Numbered from the stretch's first letter, positions 16,912 through 26,119 are shown. The stretch is 64,000 nucleotides of DNA from an uncultured bacterium (GCA_947243845.1 CAMXIF010000005.1:62001-126000); one strand, 5' to 3'. The notes: generated from the letters alone by a model not told the origin. Program-made: numbers and translations.

Positions 16912-18195
16912 ATGAAACCGTACAGAGAAATGAGTAAGGATGAACTCACGCAGCAGAAAGCAGAACTGATCAGGCAATTTGAAGATGCCAAGGCAATGGG
17001 ATTAAAGCTGGACATGTCCAGAGGAAAGCCCACCTCAGCCCAGCTGGATATGACTATGGGACTGATGGATGTGTTAAATTCCGATTCCGATATGATGTCC
17101 ATGGATGGTGTTGATACCAGAAACTATGGTTTGATGGATGGTATTATAGAGGCAAAACATCTGATGGCGGATGTGATGAGCGTTCCGGCAGAGAATGTAA
17201 TCGTGTACGGTAATTCAAGTCTTTCGGTCATGTATGATTCCATATCCCGCTCTGTGACGCATGGTGTGATGGGCTCTACACCCTGGTGCAAATTGGAGCA
17301 GGTAAAATTTTTATGTCCTGTGCCCGGTTATGACAGACATTTTGCCATTACGGAGCATTTTGGGATTGAGATGATTTTGATTCCTATGACTCCGGAAGGA
17401 CCGGATATGGATCTGGTGGAGAAATATGTGAATGGCGATCCTGCGGTCAAAGGTATCTGGTGCGTACCTAAATATTCCAATCCCCAGGGTGTTTCCTATT
17501 CTGATGAGACCGTGAGAAGATTTGCAGCGTTAAAGCCGGCGGCTGAGGATTTCAGGATTTACTGGGATAACGCTTATGCCATCCATCATCTCTATGAAGA
17601 TAAGCAGGATCAGATTCTGGAAATCTTGAGTGAGTGTGAGAAAGCCGGGAATCCGGATATGGTTTATGAATTCTGTTCAACATCCAAGATTACTTTCTCC
17701 GGAAGCGGTATGGCGGCCATGGCTTCTTCTCCGGCGAACCTGGCGGATGTCAAGAAGTCACTCACTTTGCAGACCATTGGTCATGATAAGGTGAATCAGC
17801 TGCGTCACATCAGATATTTTAAGAATGTGGAAGGCATGATGGCTCATATGAAAAAACATGCTGATATTCTGCGGCCAAAGTTCGAGGCAGTATTATCTGT
17901 GCTGGACAGGGAACTTGGCGGCCGCGGCATCGGAGAGTGGACCAGACCGCTTGGCGGCTATTTTATCTCCTTTGATGCGATGGAAGGCTGCGCGAAGGCA
18001 ATCGTGGAGAAATGTAAGGAAGCCGGTGTGGTTCTTACCGGTGCGGGAGCGACTTTCCCATATGGAAAGGATCCAAAAGACAGCAACATTCGTATTGCGC
18101 CCACATTCCCTACATCGGAAGATATGGCGAAGGCTACAGACATTTTCGTCCTTTGTGTGAAACTGGTCAGCGTGGAGAAGCTGTTGCAGGCATAA
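16912..18195 (+). CDS. PLP-dependent aminotransferase (class I, subgroup Ic, probable aspartate aminotransferase)
   Basis: A 427-residue fold-type I aminotransferase of the PF12897-type group, which contains subgroup Ic aspartate aminotransferases. The signature LDMSRGKPTSAQLDM lies near the N-terminus, VPKYSNPQGVSYSDET in the middle, and the PLP lysine is in EFCSTSKITFSGSGMAAM. An acceptor such as 2-oxoglutarate is expected; the donor cannot be read from the sequence. ATG 16912 follows GGAGG; a longer frame from 16873 lacks such a site. It has its own promoter and terminator, so it is probably a single-gene unit. Confidence 0.85.
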   Translation: MKPYREMSKDELTQQKAELIRQFEDAKAMGLKLDMSRGKPTSAQLDMTMGLMDVLNSDSDMMSMDGVDTRNYGLMDGIIEAKHLMADVMSVPAENVIVYGNSSLSVMYDSISRSVTHGVMGSTPWCKLEQVKFLCPVPGYDRHFAITEHFGIEMILIPMTPEGPDMDLVEKYVNGDPAVKGIWCVPKYSNPQGVSYSDETVRRFAALKPAAEDFRIYWDNAYAIHHLYEDKQDQILEILSECEKAGNPDMVYEFCSTSKITFSGSGMAAMASSPANLADVKKSLTLQTIGHDKVNQLRHIRYFKNVEGMMAHMKKHADILRPKFEAVLSVLDRELGGRGIGEWTRPLGGYFISFDAMEGCAKAIVEKCKEAGVVLTGAGATFPYGKDPKDSNIRIAPTFPTSEDMAKATDIFVLCVKLVSVEKLLQA

Positions 18196-18294
18196 TATAT
18201 GGAAAACAGTTGAAAGATGGTTTTTCATACGTTAGACAGAAGTAATGCATAAAGGAAGAGACGGTCATAAAGAAAATAAAAAGTATTGTGACAG

Positions 18295-18336
18295 ATATGG
18301 TTTCCGGTGTAAAATATAAGGCGGAAACCATATTTT
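18295..18336 (+). terminator. Terminator after aminotransferase gene
   Basis: ATATGGTTTCCG (18295-18306) and CGGAAACCATAT (18322-18333) form a perfect 12-bp stem followed by a short T-run. Confidence 0.8.
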
Positions 18337-18347
18337 GATTTCATAGA

Positions 18348-18377
18348 AGGATATCTGGTGAAATTAGGTATCCATTA
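18348..18377 (+). repeat. Leader hairpin element, copy 1 (shared with 60624-60653)
   Basis: Stem GGATATC/GGTATCC encloses an 11-nt loop, TGGTGAAATTA. The same element, with the same orientation and flanking TTCATAG and ATT bases, occurs upstream of feoA near 60624. The stem differs by one base yet stays paired as G-U. It lies about 40 nt before the Nudix gene start. No known riboswitch or sRNA class was recognised. Confidence 0.5.
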
Positions 18378-18413
18378 TCTAGCAGTCAGTAGAGAAAAGG
18401 AAGGAGTATGATT

Positions 18414-18956
18414 ATGGAGCGTTATGAGAGACTGGGAAGGGAATTGGTGCACAAAGGTGCAATCATAGATTATTATCAGGACACGATCAGAGTGCCCAAC
18501 GGCAATATAGTGAAGTGGGATCTGATTACACATAAAGGCGCTGCCGCGGTGGTGGCGGTCAAAGATGACGGTAAACTGTTGATGGTGCGGCAGTACCGTA
18601 ATGCACTTGACAGGGAGACGCTGGAGATTCCAGCCGGTGCGCTTGACACAGCGGAGGAACCCACAGAGATAGCAGCAGCCAGGGAACTGGAGGAGGAGAC
18701 CGGCTATAAAGCGGGTAAGTTGGAACTTTTGATCTCGCTTAAGACTACGGTTGCTTTCTGTAACGAGAGAATTGATGTCTATGTGGCTACGGATTTGATA
18801 CCCAGCAAGCAGCATTTGGATGAGGATGAATTTTTGAATGTGGAAAGTTATGATCTGGAGGAATTGCTGCAGATGATTTTTGACTGCAAGATTCAGGACG
18901 GTAAGACGGTAGCTTCCATTCTGGCATATCAGAAGAAATACAGGCAGGCGGATTAG
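18414..18956 (+). CDS. nudF: Nudix hydrolase, ADP-ribose pyrophosphatase type
   Basis: A 180-residue Nudix protein close to NudF, which splits ADP-ribose to AMP and ribose 5-phosphate. The box region is IPAGALDTAEEP, then REL-EEETGY, with one residue more than the canonical spacing between the first Gly and Glu. The N-terminal VPNGNIVKWDLITHKGAA segment is typical of ADP-ribose pyrophosphatases. ATG 18414 is preferred to ATG 18408 because AAGGAG (18401-18406) sits 7 nt away rather than 1. Confidence 0.88.
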   Translation: MERYERLGRELVHKGAIIDYYQDTIRVPNGNIVKWDLITHKGAAAVVAVKDDGKLLMVRQYRNALDRETLEIPAGALDTAEEPTEIAAARELEEETGYKAGKLELLISLKTTVAFCNERIDVYVATDLIPSKQHLDEDEFLNVESYDLEELLQMIFDCKIQDGKTVASILAYQKKYRQAD

Positions 18957-19125
18957 CCGTATTGCTTTGTAAAAAGAGGGCAGAAATAGCTAGAATGACT
19001 GTCATATGATAACGCGGATATGCGAATGGACAGGAGGGTATAGATACGGTTTCCTATGCATGTACGGGTCTGACGGGGCATATATATAGATACCAAGGCA
19101 AGGTATTGTCAGAAAGGGTGTGCGC

Positions 19126-19731
19126 GTGCGTCAGCAGTCATTGTCAAAGAACAGTTATTATATGGTCTATCTGTTTATGATCGGACTTTTTATCGGCATC
19201 CTGGTGGTGAATGCGGGGCATGACACATGGGTTGTCAACAGTGATCTTCTGGGAACAGAGATGATTCTTCGTCTGAAAAACAGTGTTCCGGCGGGGGAAG
19301 GCCTGTTTGGTTATGTGCTAAAGCACCGACTGTTCACCCTGTGTATGCTGGCATTGTTGTCCACGACTATGATCGGTCTGCCAGCGATTTGTGTCTATAT
19401 TTGTTATATGGGACTCTCTGCAGGCTGCCTTTTGTCGGTGGCGGTCATCCGCTATGGCATCCGGGGACTTCTATTTGTGGCGGCGGCTCTTCTGCCGCAG
19501 GCTTTTTGCCTGATACCGGCCTACATCGGTCTTTTTATCTGGGCGGTAAGCCTCAACAGGACGCTATATGCGCCTAAGACATATCTGGATGGATACGAGC
19601 GCTATAGCAAACAATTCTATTTGAAAAAGGGAACACAGATTGTTGTGGTGGCAGCAGTTGTCATAATGGGATGTCTGTTAGAAAGTTATGTCAATCCTAA
19701 GATCTTACATTTTATCCTAAAAATTTTCTAA
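19126..19731 (+). CDS. spoIIM: Stage II sporulation protein M-like membrane protein
   Basis: A protein of about 201 residues with about five transmembrane helices and the SpoIIM-like pattern: an N-terminal TM helix, an extracellular loop, then LFTLCMLALLSTTMIGLPAI and ICYMGLSAGCLLSVAVIRYG segments. SpoIIM belongs to the DMP complex that drives peptidoglycan hydrolysis during engulfment in sporulation. GTG 19126 is favoured over GTG 19120 by spacing to AGAAAGGG. The gene stands alone; spoIID and spoIIP are not nearby. An A7T7 tract at the end may act as terminator. Confidence 0.82.
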   Translation: MRQQSLSKNSYYMVYLFMIGLFIGILVVNAGHDTWVVNSDLLGTEMILRLKNSVPAGEGLFGYVLKHRLFTLCMLALLSTTMIGLPAICVYICYMGLSAGCLLSVAVIRYGIRGLLFVAAALLPQAFCLIPAYIGLFIWAVSLNRTLYAPKTYLDGYERYSKQFYLKKGTQIVVVAAVVIMGCLLESYVNPKILHFILKIF

Positions 19732-19848
19732 AAAAATTTTTTTGTATGTTTTTCCAAGATATAGTAGACATAAATTCACTGTCTGACGATATCTTGTACT
19801 TTGTCGGAAAAACCGCGCAAATGCCCGTAAAATCTGGGAAAAATCCAT

Positions 19849-19877
19849 TTGCTTTTCTCCAAAAATCTGATTATAAT
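19849..19877 (+). promoter_or_regulatory. xerD promoter
   Basis: TTGCTT (19849-19854) and TATAAT (19872-19877) with a 17-bp spacer, 38 nt before the start codon. Confidence 0.65.
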
Positions 19878-19914
19878 GTAATGCAGACGGCAATTTGATT
19901 TACATAAAGGAATC

Positions 19915-20823
19915 ATGAGGGGAAGGATTTCCGAATACATGGAAAAAGAGATCAGTGCATTTATCACCTATTTACATAATGTGAAGAACACCTCCACCAA
20001 TACGGAGTTATCCTACAAGAGGGACTTACAGAAGGTGCAGCATTTTTTGGCATCGCGCGGAATTGAGGAAGCGAGAGATGTGACGGCACAGGATCTGAGC
20101 GATTATGTACAATATTTGGAGAATAATAAGTTTGCGGCGGCCACAGTATCCAGGAACATTGCGTCCCTGAAGGCTTTTTATCATTATATGGTGCAGGAAG
20201 GAATGGTGGCGGAAGATATTTCCGGTAAACTCAAAGCGCCCAAAATTGAGAAGAAGGCGCCGGAGATTATGACGCCTGATGAGGTGGTGCGTCTTTTAGA
20301 GCAGCCTTCCGGGGATTCGCCCAAGGAGATTCGTGATAAAGCCATGCTGGAACTTCTCTATGCCACAGGAATCCGGGTAACGGAACTGATCACTTTAAAA
20401 GTTGCCGATGTGAATATGCCGATGAATTTTATTTTATGTCGTGACCGCAATAAGGAGAGAATCATTCCTTTCGGTGCGGCAGCAAAAAGTGCCATGACCA
20501 GGTATTTGAATGGAACGAGAGAAGAGATGCTTGAGAATAAATCTTCGGATGTGCTTTTTGCCAATTGTTCCGGGCAGCCCATGAGTCGGCAGGGATTCTG
20601 GAAATTAATTAAGTATTATGCCAAAAAGGCCGATATTCAGGCGGATATTACACCGCATACGCTAAGGCATTCCTTTGCAGCACATTTGGTAGAGAATGGG
20701 GCCGATTTGAGGAGCGTTCAGGAAATGTTAGGACATTCCGATATTTCCACGACACAGATTTATGCAAATTTGAATCATAATCATATTCGGGAAGTGTATG
20801 CCAAAGCGCATCCACGAGGATAA
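19915..20823 (+). CDS. xerD: Tyrosine recombinase XerD
   Basis: A 302-residue tyrosine recombinase. An N-terminal SAM-like core-binding domain (YLHNVKNTSTNTELSYKRDL) is followed by a catalytic domain with Arg in ATGIRVTEL, HTLRHSFAAHL, LGHSDISTTQIY and the nucleophile Tyr. This set and the length fit the chromosome-dimer resolvase XerD rather than a phage integrase; no att sites or cargo genes are seen. ATG 19939, giving 294 residues, is an alternative start closer to the usual XerD length; both have only moderate ribosome binding sites. Spore formers commonly carry xerD as a lone gene. Confidence 0.9.
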   Translation: MRGRISEYMEKEISAFITYLHNVKNTSTNTELSYKRDLQKVQHFLASRGIEEARDVTAQDLSDYVQYLENNKFAAATVSRNIASLKAFYHYMVQEGMVAEDISGKLKAPKIEKKAPEIMTPDEVVRLLEQPSGDSPKEIRDKAMLELLYATGIRVTELITLKVADVNMPMNFILCRDRNKERIIPFGAAAKSAMTRYLNGTREEMLENKSSDVLFANCSGQPMSRQGFWKLIKYYAKKADIQADITPHTLRHSFAAHLVENGADLRSVQEMLGHSDISTTQIYANLNHNHIREVYAKAHPRG

Positions 20824-20843
20824 ATGATATCTTATAAAATAAT

Positions 20844-20884
20844 CCTGCGGATTCTATTGCAATCAGAATCCGCAGGAATTTTTT
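20844..20884. terminator. Strong terminator between xerD and the convergent DAHP synthase gene
   Basis: CCTGCGGATTCT (20844-20855) and AGAATCCGCAGG (20864-20875) form a perfect 12-bp stem with a T-run on the plus strand (20878-20884). It probably serves xerD and may also help the opposite gene. Confidence 0.85.
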
Positions 20885-20951
20885 ATCAATATAGAAAATC
20901 TTCCGCATATCCGAGTCGCGGAGCGGATCTTACAACCGAGCGAAGCGCGAT

Positions 20952-21980
20952 TTAGTCATAGTCTGCAATGTCATAAATTAATCGTTCGGAGGCTTCCCAT
21001 CCCAGACAGGGATCCGTAATGGATTTGCCATAGACGCCCTCACCAATCTTTTGGCAGCCTTCTTCGATATAGCTCTCGATCATGACTCCCTTCACCATAT
21101 TATGGATATCGCGATTCAGTTTGCGGCTGTGCATGACTTCCTTGACGATACGGATCTGCTGCTCGAACTGCTTGTCAGAATTGTTGTGGTTCGCATCGAT
21201 AACGCAGGCCGGATTCAGCAGATCATAATCCTGATACAGTGTGCAGAGGGTGTTTAAATCCTCGTAATGATAGTTGGGGAGGCTTCTCCCATGTTTGTTG
21301 ACAGAACCGCGAAGAACTGCATGGGCTAGGGGATTTCCGTCAGTGACTACCTCCATGCCTCGATAGATGAAGGAGTGACGATGCTGCGCCGCATAGATGG
21401 AATTGAGCATGACGGAAAGGGTGCCGCTGGTGGGATTTTTCATGCCGGCAGGAACGTCAAAACCGCTGACTGTCATACGGTGGTGCTGATCCTCTACGGA
21501 ACGGGCTCCGATGGCCACATAGGAGAGGATGTCCTCCACATATCCCCAGTTGTCAGGATAGAGCATCTCGTCTGCCGCGGTCAGCCCGGATTCCTCAATG
21601 GCTCTGATATGCATTTTGCGCATGGCGATCAGTCCGGCGGTAAAGTCCGGTTTTTTCTCAGGATCCGGCTGGCTGACGATGCCTTTATAGCCCTCCCCGG
21701 TGGTGCGGGGTTTGTTGGTGTAAATTCTGGGAATCAGGATTAGCTTGTCCTGCACTTTTTCATTGACTTTAGCGAGTCTGTTGACATAGTCACAGACGGC
21801 CTCCTCATTATCGGCGGAACAGGGGCCGATGATGACCAGAAATTTATTACTTTTTCCCGTAAGGACGTCCTTGATCTGGGCATCCCGATTTTGCTTGATT
21901 TCTATGGCAGCAGCCGGCATGGGAAATTGTTCCCTGATTTCCTCCGGGGTGGGAAGTTTTGCAACATATTGAAAAGACAT
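20952..21980 (-). CDS. aroG: 3-deoxy-7-phosphoheptulonate (DAHP) synthase, class I AroG type
   Basis: A 342-residue enzyme condensing phosphoenolpyruvate and erythrose 4-phosphate in the first step of the shikimate pathway. Signatures are VIIGPCSADNEEAVCDYV, IPRIYTNKPRTTGEGYKG, KNPTSGTLSVMLNSIYAA and DANHNNSDKQ. These fit the E. coli AroF/G/H-like class Ia rather than the shorter Bacillus type. The start at 21980 follows GGAG; the longer frame has no support. Feedback inhibition by aromatic amino acids is expected for this class, but the effector cannot be told. It has its own promoter inside the end of the flippase gene. Confidence 0.94.
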   Translation of the reverse strand: MSFQYVAKLPTPEEIREQFPMPAAAIEIKQNRDAQIKDVLTGKSNKFLVIIGPCSADNEEAVCDYVNRLAKVNEKVQDKLILIPRIYTNKPRTTGEGYKGIVSQPDPEKKPDFTAGLIAMRKMHIRAIEESGLTAADEMLYPDNWGYVEDILSYVAIGARSVEDQHHRMTVSGFDVPAGMKNPTSGTLSVMLNSIYAAQHRHSFIYRGMEVVTDGNPLAHAVLRGSVNKHGRSLPNYHYEDLNTLCTLYQDYDLLNPACVIDANHNNSDKQFEQQIRIVKEVMHSRKLNRDIHNMVKGVMIESYIEEGCQKIGEGVYGKSITDPCLGWEASERLIYDIADYD

Positions 21981-22040
21981 ATTCTTTCTCCTTATCGTAT
22001 TTATCTTGCTCACACACTTTTCTCTGGCAAAAACACCTAC

Positions 22041-22069
22041 ATTATAGTATATTGTTTTAAGAATCGCAA
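22041..22069 (-). promoter_or_regulatory. DAHP synthase promoter
   Basis: On the minus strand TTGCGA (22069-22064) and TATAAT (22046-22041) are separated by 17 bp. The -35 box lies inside the last codons of the upstream flippase gene. Confidence 0.7.
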
Positions 22070-23430
22070 CCCTTACGGGAAATATGCAGGGCAGAGACGG
22101 TACAGAGAGTGGTCTGCAGAATCTGGCTTGCCAGTATCCCCCAAAGATAGCCTTTGATGCCATAGCAGGGGATGGCGAAGAAGACGAACGCCAGACGTAG
22201 TAACAGACTGACCACGCTGTAGCAGAATGTCTGTGCAGTCTTACCCAGTCCGTTTAAGATACTGCCCAGTGTGCTTGCAATGTACATGAACGGGCAGATA
22301 AAACTTAAGGTCAGGATAAAACTGCCGGCCAACTGCGAGTGGAAGAGGATACGTCCCGCTAAGCGTCCGCACAGCAAAAAGAGGGCAGTGCAGCCAAAGC
22401 CGAGGAGCAGACAGTACCTGATAGAGGTCAGGACAGCCCGTCTGACAGCTGCCTGGTTGCCATTGGCATCGGCTTCCGCCACGATAGGCAGAAGCAGGAC
22501 GGAGATGGAGTTGGTGATGGCGGAGGGAAAGAGGATGAGCGGCAGACTCATACCGGTCAGCACGCCGTAGACACCCAGGGCATCTGTGTTGTTAAGGCCG
22601 TAGGCCATCAGTCGGTTGGGGATATAAATGGCCTCGATACTCTGCAGCAGGTTGATTACCAGCCGGTTAGCCGATAACGGCACTGCCAGAGCAAGGAGCT
22701 GTCCCATGATACGGCCGTAGATGGCAATACAGTGGGTTTTGATCTTTTCAGTCCTCACCGGAAGGAAAGCGCGGTAGGGAAACACTTTGTGGGCTCTGGA
22801 TAAGATGGCAAGGATGGATACGATCATGGAAGCGCTTTCCCCGATCACCAGGCCCACTACGGCAAAGCTGATGGTTGGTTCCATCTGGTGTTCCCGGCAG
22901 ATATAGTAAATCAGATACACACTGCCTACGCGGCAGATCTGTTCCGCCAGTTGGGAGATGGCAGGAATCGCAGTCTTGCGGATACCATAAAAATACCCAT
23001 TGATACAGGAGTGTACACAGGCCAGGGGGATGGACAGCGCTATGATTCGCAGAAGCGGCGCTGTGCGTGCTTCCATCAGACAGGTGACGGCAATCGCTTC
23101 TGACCAATGATAGATCAGCGCAGCACAGGTGAGGGAAAGGGAAAAAGCCATTAGAAATCCTGCCCACAGTGTGCGGAAAGAAGTTGTATAGTCATGTGTG
23201 CTGTTTTCATTCGCTACATATTTGGAGATGGCTGTCTGTATACCGGAGACGGTGAGCGCAAAGGAGAGGGCAAGTACAGGGGAGATCAGCTGGTAGATTC
23301 CCATGCCCTCTGCGCCGAATACATTGGACAGAAAGATCCGGTAAAAGAAGCCGATCAGGCGGCTGATAAGCCCGGTCAGCGTGAGGATGGCTGTTCCGGT
23401 AATCAAGGGGTTTTTCCATTTAGTCGTCAT
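22057..23430 (-). CDS. spoVB: SpoVB-type polysaccharide/oligosaccharide flippase
   Basis: A 457-residue MATE/MVF-type flippase with about 12-14 membrane segments and the N-terminal pattern GTAILTLTGLISRLIGFFYR typical of SpoVB-like proteins. SpoVB is needed for spore cortex peptidoglycan, presumably as a lipid-linked precursor transporter. The frame could also start at GTG 23439; neither start has a strong ribosome binding site. It is divergent from mnmA. This is the second member of the superfamily in the window, without the polybasic tail of the first. Confidence 0.85.
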   Translation of the reverse strand: MTTKWKNPLITGTAILTLTGLISRLIGFFYRIFLSNVFGAEGMGIYQLISPVLALSFALTVSGIQTAISKYVANENSTHDYTTSFRTLWAGFLMAFSLSLTCAALIYHWSEAIAVTCLMEARTAPLLRIIALSIPLACVHSCINGYFYGIRKTAIPAISQLAEQICRVGSVYLIYYICREHQMEPTISFAVVGLVIGESASMIVSILAILSRAHKVFPYRAFLPVRTEKIKTHCIAIYGRIMGQLLALAVPLSANRLVINLLQSIEAIYIPNRLMAYGLNNTDALGVYGVLTGMSLPLILFPSAITNSISVLLLPIVAEADANGNQAAVRRAVLTSIRYCLLLGFGCTALFLLCGRLAGRILFHSQLAGSFILTLSFICPFMYIASTLGSILNGLGKTAQTFCYSVVSLLLRLAFVFFAIPCYGIKGYLWGILASQILQTTLCTVSALHISRKGCDS

Positions 23431-23509
23431 AGGCACCACATAATCATTCGATATGGTTACAGTGTATGCGGCAAAGCTCTCATATAGTATAGAAGAAAGG
23501 TTTGGAAAG

Positions 23510-24586
23510 ATGGCAGAGAAGGTTGTGGTAGGTATGTCCGGCGGCGTGGATTCTTCGGTGGCGGCTTATCTTTTAAAAAAGCAGGGATATGATGTGATTG
23601 GTGTGACCATGCAGATGTGGCAGGAAGAATCGGCGGAAAGCATGGAAATAGAAGGGGGATACTGCAGCCAAAATGTGGCGGAGGATGCCAGACAGATAGC
23701 GGATAAGTTGGGCATTTCGCATTATGTGATTCCTTTTGCACAGGAATTTAAGGAGAAAGTGGTAGATTATTTTGTGGAAGAATATCTGGCAGGGCGGACG
23801 CCCAATCCCTGTGTGATCTGTAATCGGTATGTGAAGTGGGAGGCCATGCTGCAAAGAAGTCTGGAGATGGGGGCGGACTATATTGCCACCGGACATTATG
23901 CCAGAATCGTCAGATTGGAAAACGGCAGATATGCCGTACAAAACTCCGTCACGGCGAAGAAGGATCAGACCTATGCGCTCTATGGACTGACACAGGAGCA
24001 GCTGGCGCACACGCTTATGCCGGTGGGAGATTACACCAAGGAACAGATAAGGCAGATTGCCCAGGAGGCGGGATTAACGACAGCCCATAAGCCCGACAGT
24101 CAGGAAATCTGTTTCATTCCGGATCATGATTATGCCGCATTTATCGACAGGCAGGCCGGAGAAAGGGTTCCCGGGCGGGGGAATTTTGTGACGGTGGAAG
24201 GTGAGATTCTGGGAGAACATCTGGGTATCACCCATTACACGGTGGGACAGCGCAAAGGTTTGAATCTGGCCATGGGCAGACCGGTGTTTGTGACCGAAAT
24301 CAGGACGGGCACGGATGAAGTGGTGATCGGGGAGGCGGAGGATGTCTTCTCAGATATACTTTACTGCCACAGGATCAATTACATGGGTATGGCAGACCTG
24401 CCGGAGAAAAGGACGGTGACGGCTAAGATCCGCTATGCCCACCAGGGAGAGGAATGCCTGATTGAGAAGGCGGGAGAGGACAAGATCAAGTGTACTTTTA
24501 CAAAACCAGTCCGTGCCATTACGCCTGGACAGGCAGTGGTTTTTTATGAGGATGGCTGTGTGCTTGGCGGCGGAACCATTCTGTAG
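23510..24586 (+). CDS. mnmA: tRNA-specific 2-thiouridylase MnmA
   Basis: A 358-residue enzyme that thiolates U34 of tRNA for Lys, Glu and Gln. The ATP pyrophosphatase motif GMSGGVDSSVAA lies near the N-terminus. The two catalytic cysteines are in NPCVICN and DSQEICFIP, and a C-terminal beta-barrel domain follows. ATG 23510 matches the family start and follows AGAAAGG; a longer frame from 23453 does not. No IscS-type cysteine desulfurase gene is adjacent, although mnmA often has one. Confidence 0.95.
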   Translation: MAEKVVVGMSGGVDSSVAAYLLKKQGYDVIGVTMQMWQEESAESMEIEGGYCSQNVAEDARQIADKLGISHYVIPFAQEFKEKVVDYFVEEYLAGRTPNPCVICNRYVKWEAMLQRSLEMGADYIATGHYARIVRLENGRYAVQNSVTAKKDQTYALYGLTQEQLAHTLMPVGDYTKEQIRQIAQEAGLTTAHKPDSQEICFIPDHDYAAFIDRQAGERVPGRGNFVTVEGEILGEHLGITHYTVGQRKGLNLAMGRPVFVTEIRTGTDEVVIGEAEDVFSDILYCHRINYMGMADLPEKRTVTAKIRYAHQGEECLIEKAGEDKIKCTFTKPVRAITPGQAVVFYEDGCVLGGGTIL

Positions 24587-24745
24587 CTAAGAAAATCTTA
24601 AGAAATTCTACCGGTTTTGTTCACGACATTTTCACAGGCTCTGTGATAGTATAGGTTCTGATAAGCAAGGAAAGGCTGTTAGGACTTTTATTTGAGGAGA
24701 GAATGTTGAAAAGATGTATGCCGTGAAAGGAGTGTGGATATAAAT

Positions 24746-25135
24746 ATGGTAGAATCGAAACTGACGAAGGTAAAAGTAAATAATGAGATAGAACTGTGTG
24801 AAGTATATGACAATGTCACCAAGGAGCGGATTAAAAAGGTGTTTTTCCGGGAGGGGATTTCCTTCTTTATCAAATTCCGCAAGAAATTCCAGATGGCCGG
24901 ATTGGCTGCGGTGAATCTGGCGGGAGAGGAAATATCCGGGGAGAAAACCATGTTTCCGGAGAAGAAAGAGGGCAGATATATTATCTGCGTGAATTTGAGC
25001 CAGGAGGAACTGGCCCGCAGATCCATCCTGCGGGTAGTGCCTGATCACAGGGATAAGGTCAGATTCCTGGGGAAGGAACAGGAAGACAGTGCGGAGAAAA
25101 TGCCTTTCTGGGAGATGCTCTCCCAGTTGACATAA
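24746..25135 (+). CDS. Unrecognised small soluble protein, 129 aa
   Basis: A 129-residue charged protein (Lys/Glu-rich) with no signal peptide or membrane segment. It has an apparent beta-rich middle (VNLAGEEISGEKTMFPEKKE) and a helical C-terminus (AEKMPFWEMLSQLT). AAAGGAG lies 13 nt before ATG 24746, a long spacing; GTG 24734 is only 1 nt from it. I do not recognise the family. It runs toward the PHP phosphatase gene with one base between the stop codons. Codon use resembles its neighbours, so it is probably a real gene. Confidence 0.6.
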   Translation: MVESKLTKVKVNNEIELCEVYDNVTKERIKKVFFREGISFFIKFRKKFQMAGLAAVNLAGEEISGEKTMFPEKKEGRYIICVNLSQEELARRSILRVVPDHRDKVRFLGKEQEDSAEKMPFWEMLSQLT

Positions 25136-25136
25136 T

Positions 25137-25955
25137 TTAGAGTTTGTGAAAAGAGGGGCTGCGTTTTTCAAAGGTAGTGTAATACCGGAAACCGCAGTCC
25201 TTTAGTATTTCTGCCGCCCGGTCAAAAGCATAGGCAATCTGTTCTGGCGTGTGAGCGTCAGAACCGACCGTGATAATCTCACCACCCAATTCACGGTAAC
25301 GTTTGATGACGCCCTGACAGGGATTGGCATCACGCAGACCTTTGGCTAAGCCGGCTGTGTTGATCTCGATTCCCTTTTCCATGTCGATGAGTTTTGTTAA
25401 AATTTGGTCAAATAGACCGCGAAAGGCTTCATAAGAATAACCCTGGTCTTTCGCAGGGCTGTAGCGCACCACATAATCCAGATGCCCATAGACGTCAAAG
25501 TTGCTGTATTTACCCAGATTATCGAGAATGGACTCGAAATATTCTATAAAGGCATCTTCCGGGGTGCGTCCGGCAAAAAAGGAAGGATAATAAGGATCCC
25601 TGCCATTGCAGATATGGGAAGAGGCAATAATAAAGTCATATGCATGGGCCTTTGCAAAGGCGGCATTTTGCTTGGCCAGATGGGGCTGCAGGCCAATTTC
25701 TGTACCGAACAAAACTTTGATCTTGGCGATATATTTTTCCTGTAATTGCAGCAGATCATAGAGATAGGAATCTGCATTGAGCAGGAAGGTGTCTTCGGTA
25801 TCCTTTTCATTTGCAGGATAATCGAAATCATTATGTTCTGTAAAACACATCTTATCAAGACCCAAATCGATACCCTGTAAGATCATCTCTTCCATAGGCG
25901 TATCAGAATCCCCGGAAAAAGAAGAATGTAAGTGGAAGTCTGCTGTAATCGGCAT
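25137..25955 (-). CDS. hisJ: PHP-domain phosphatase, histidinol-phosphatase (HisJ) type
   Basis: A 272-residue PHP-family metal-dependent phosphatase. Motif I is ADFHLHSSFSGDS, motif II CFTEHNDFDY, then SSHICNGRDPYY, YGHLDYVVRY and a late GSDAHTPEQIAYAF. These fit HisK/HisJ histidinol-phosphatases, the penultimate step of histidine synthesis, but no other his gene is near, so another phosphoester substrate is possible. Start 25955 follows GGAGAT; the frame upstream lacks support. Confidence 0.82.
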   Translation of the reverse strand: MPITADFHLHSSFSGDSDTPMEEMILQGIDLGLDKMCFTEHNDFDYPANEKDTEDTFLLNADSYLYDLLQLQEKYIAKIKVLFGTEIGLQPHLAKQNAAFAKAHAYDFIIASSHICNGRDPYYPSFFAGRTPEDAFIEYFESILDNLGKYSNFDVYGHLDYVVRYSPAKDQGYSYEAFRGLFDQILTKLIDMEKGIEINTAGLAKGLRDANPCQGVIKRYRELGGEIITVGSDAHTPEQIAYAFDRAAEILKDCGFRYYTTFEKRSPSFHKL

Positions 25956-26072
25956 GGGATATCTCCTTTCAGAAATCGTCAATAGCGTTGGAATGATTAT
26001 TTTATCCTCAGTATAGTAGATGAGGCAGGGAAATACAATGGTTTGTTTCCTGTACATTTTATCATATATTTT

Positions 26073-26101
26073 TTGACTAATGTTTTTCAAAAATATATAA
26101 T
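26073..26101 (+). promoter_or_regulatory. Promoter of the hscC-like/J-protein unit
   Basis: TTGACT (26073-26078) and a perfect TATAAT (26096-26101) are 17 bp apart, in an AT-rich region 64 nt before the start codon. Confidence 0.75.
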
Positions 26102-26119
26102 GGTGAAAGAGGTTTTGTA

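Noticed and set aside
19915..20823. Tyrosine recombinase as the integrase of a mobile element
   Set aside because: It fits housekeeping XerD in length and motifs, and no att repeats, tRNA or cargo genes were seen nearby.
20905..20950. Mobile repeat (GAGCGAAGCGCG-type sequence) also faintly seen near 30910 and 32340
   Set aside because: Similarity between the three places is too short and imperfect to call a repeat family from this window alone.
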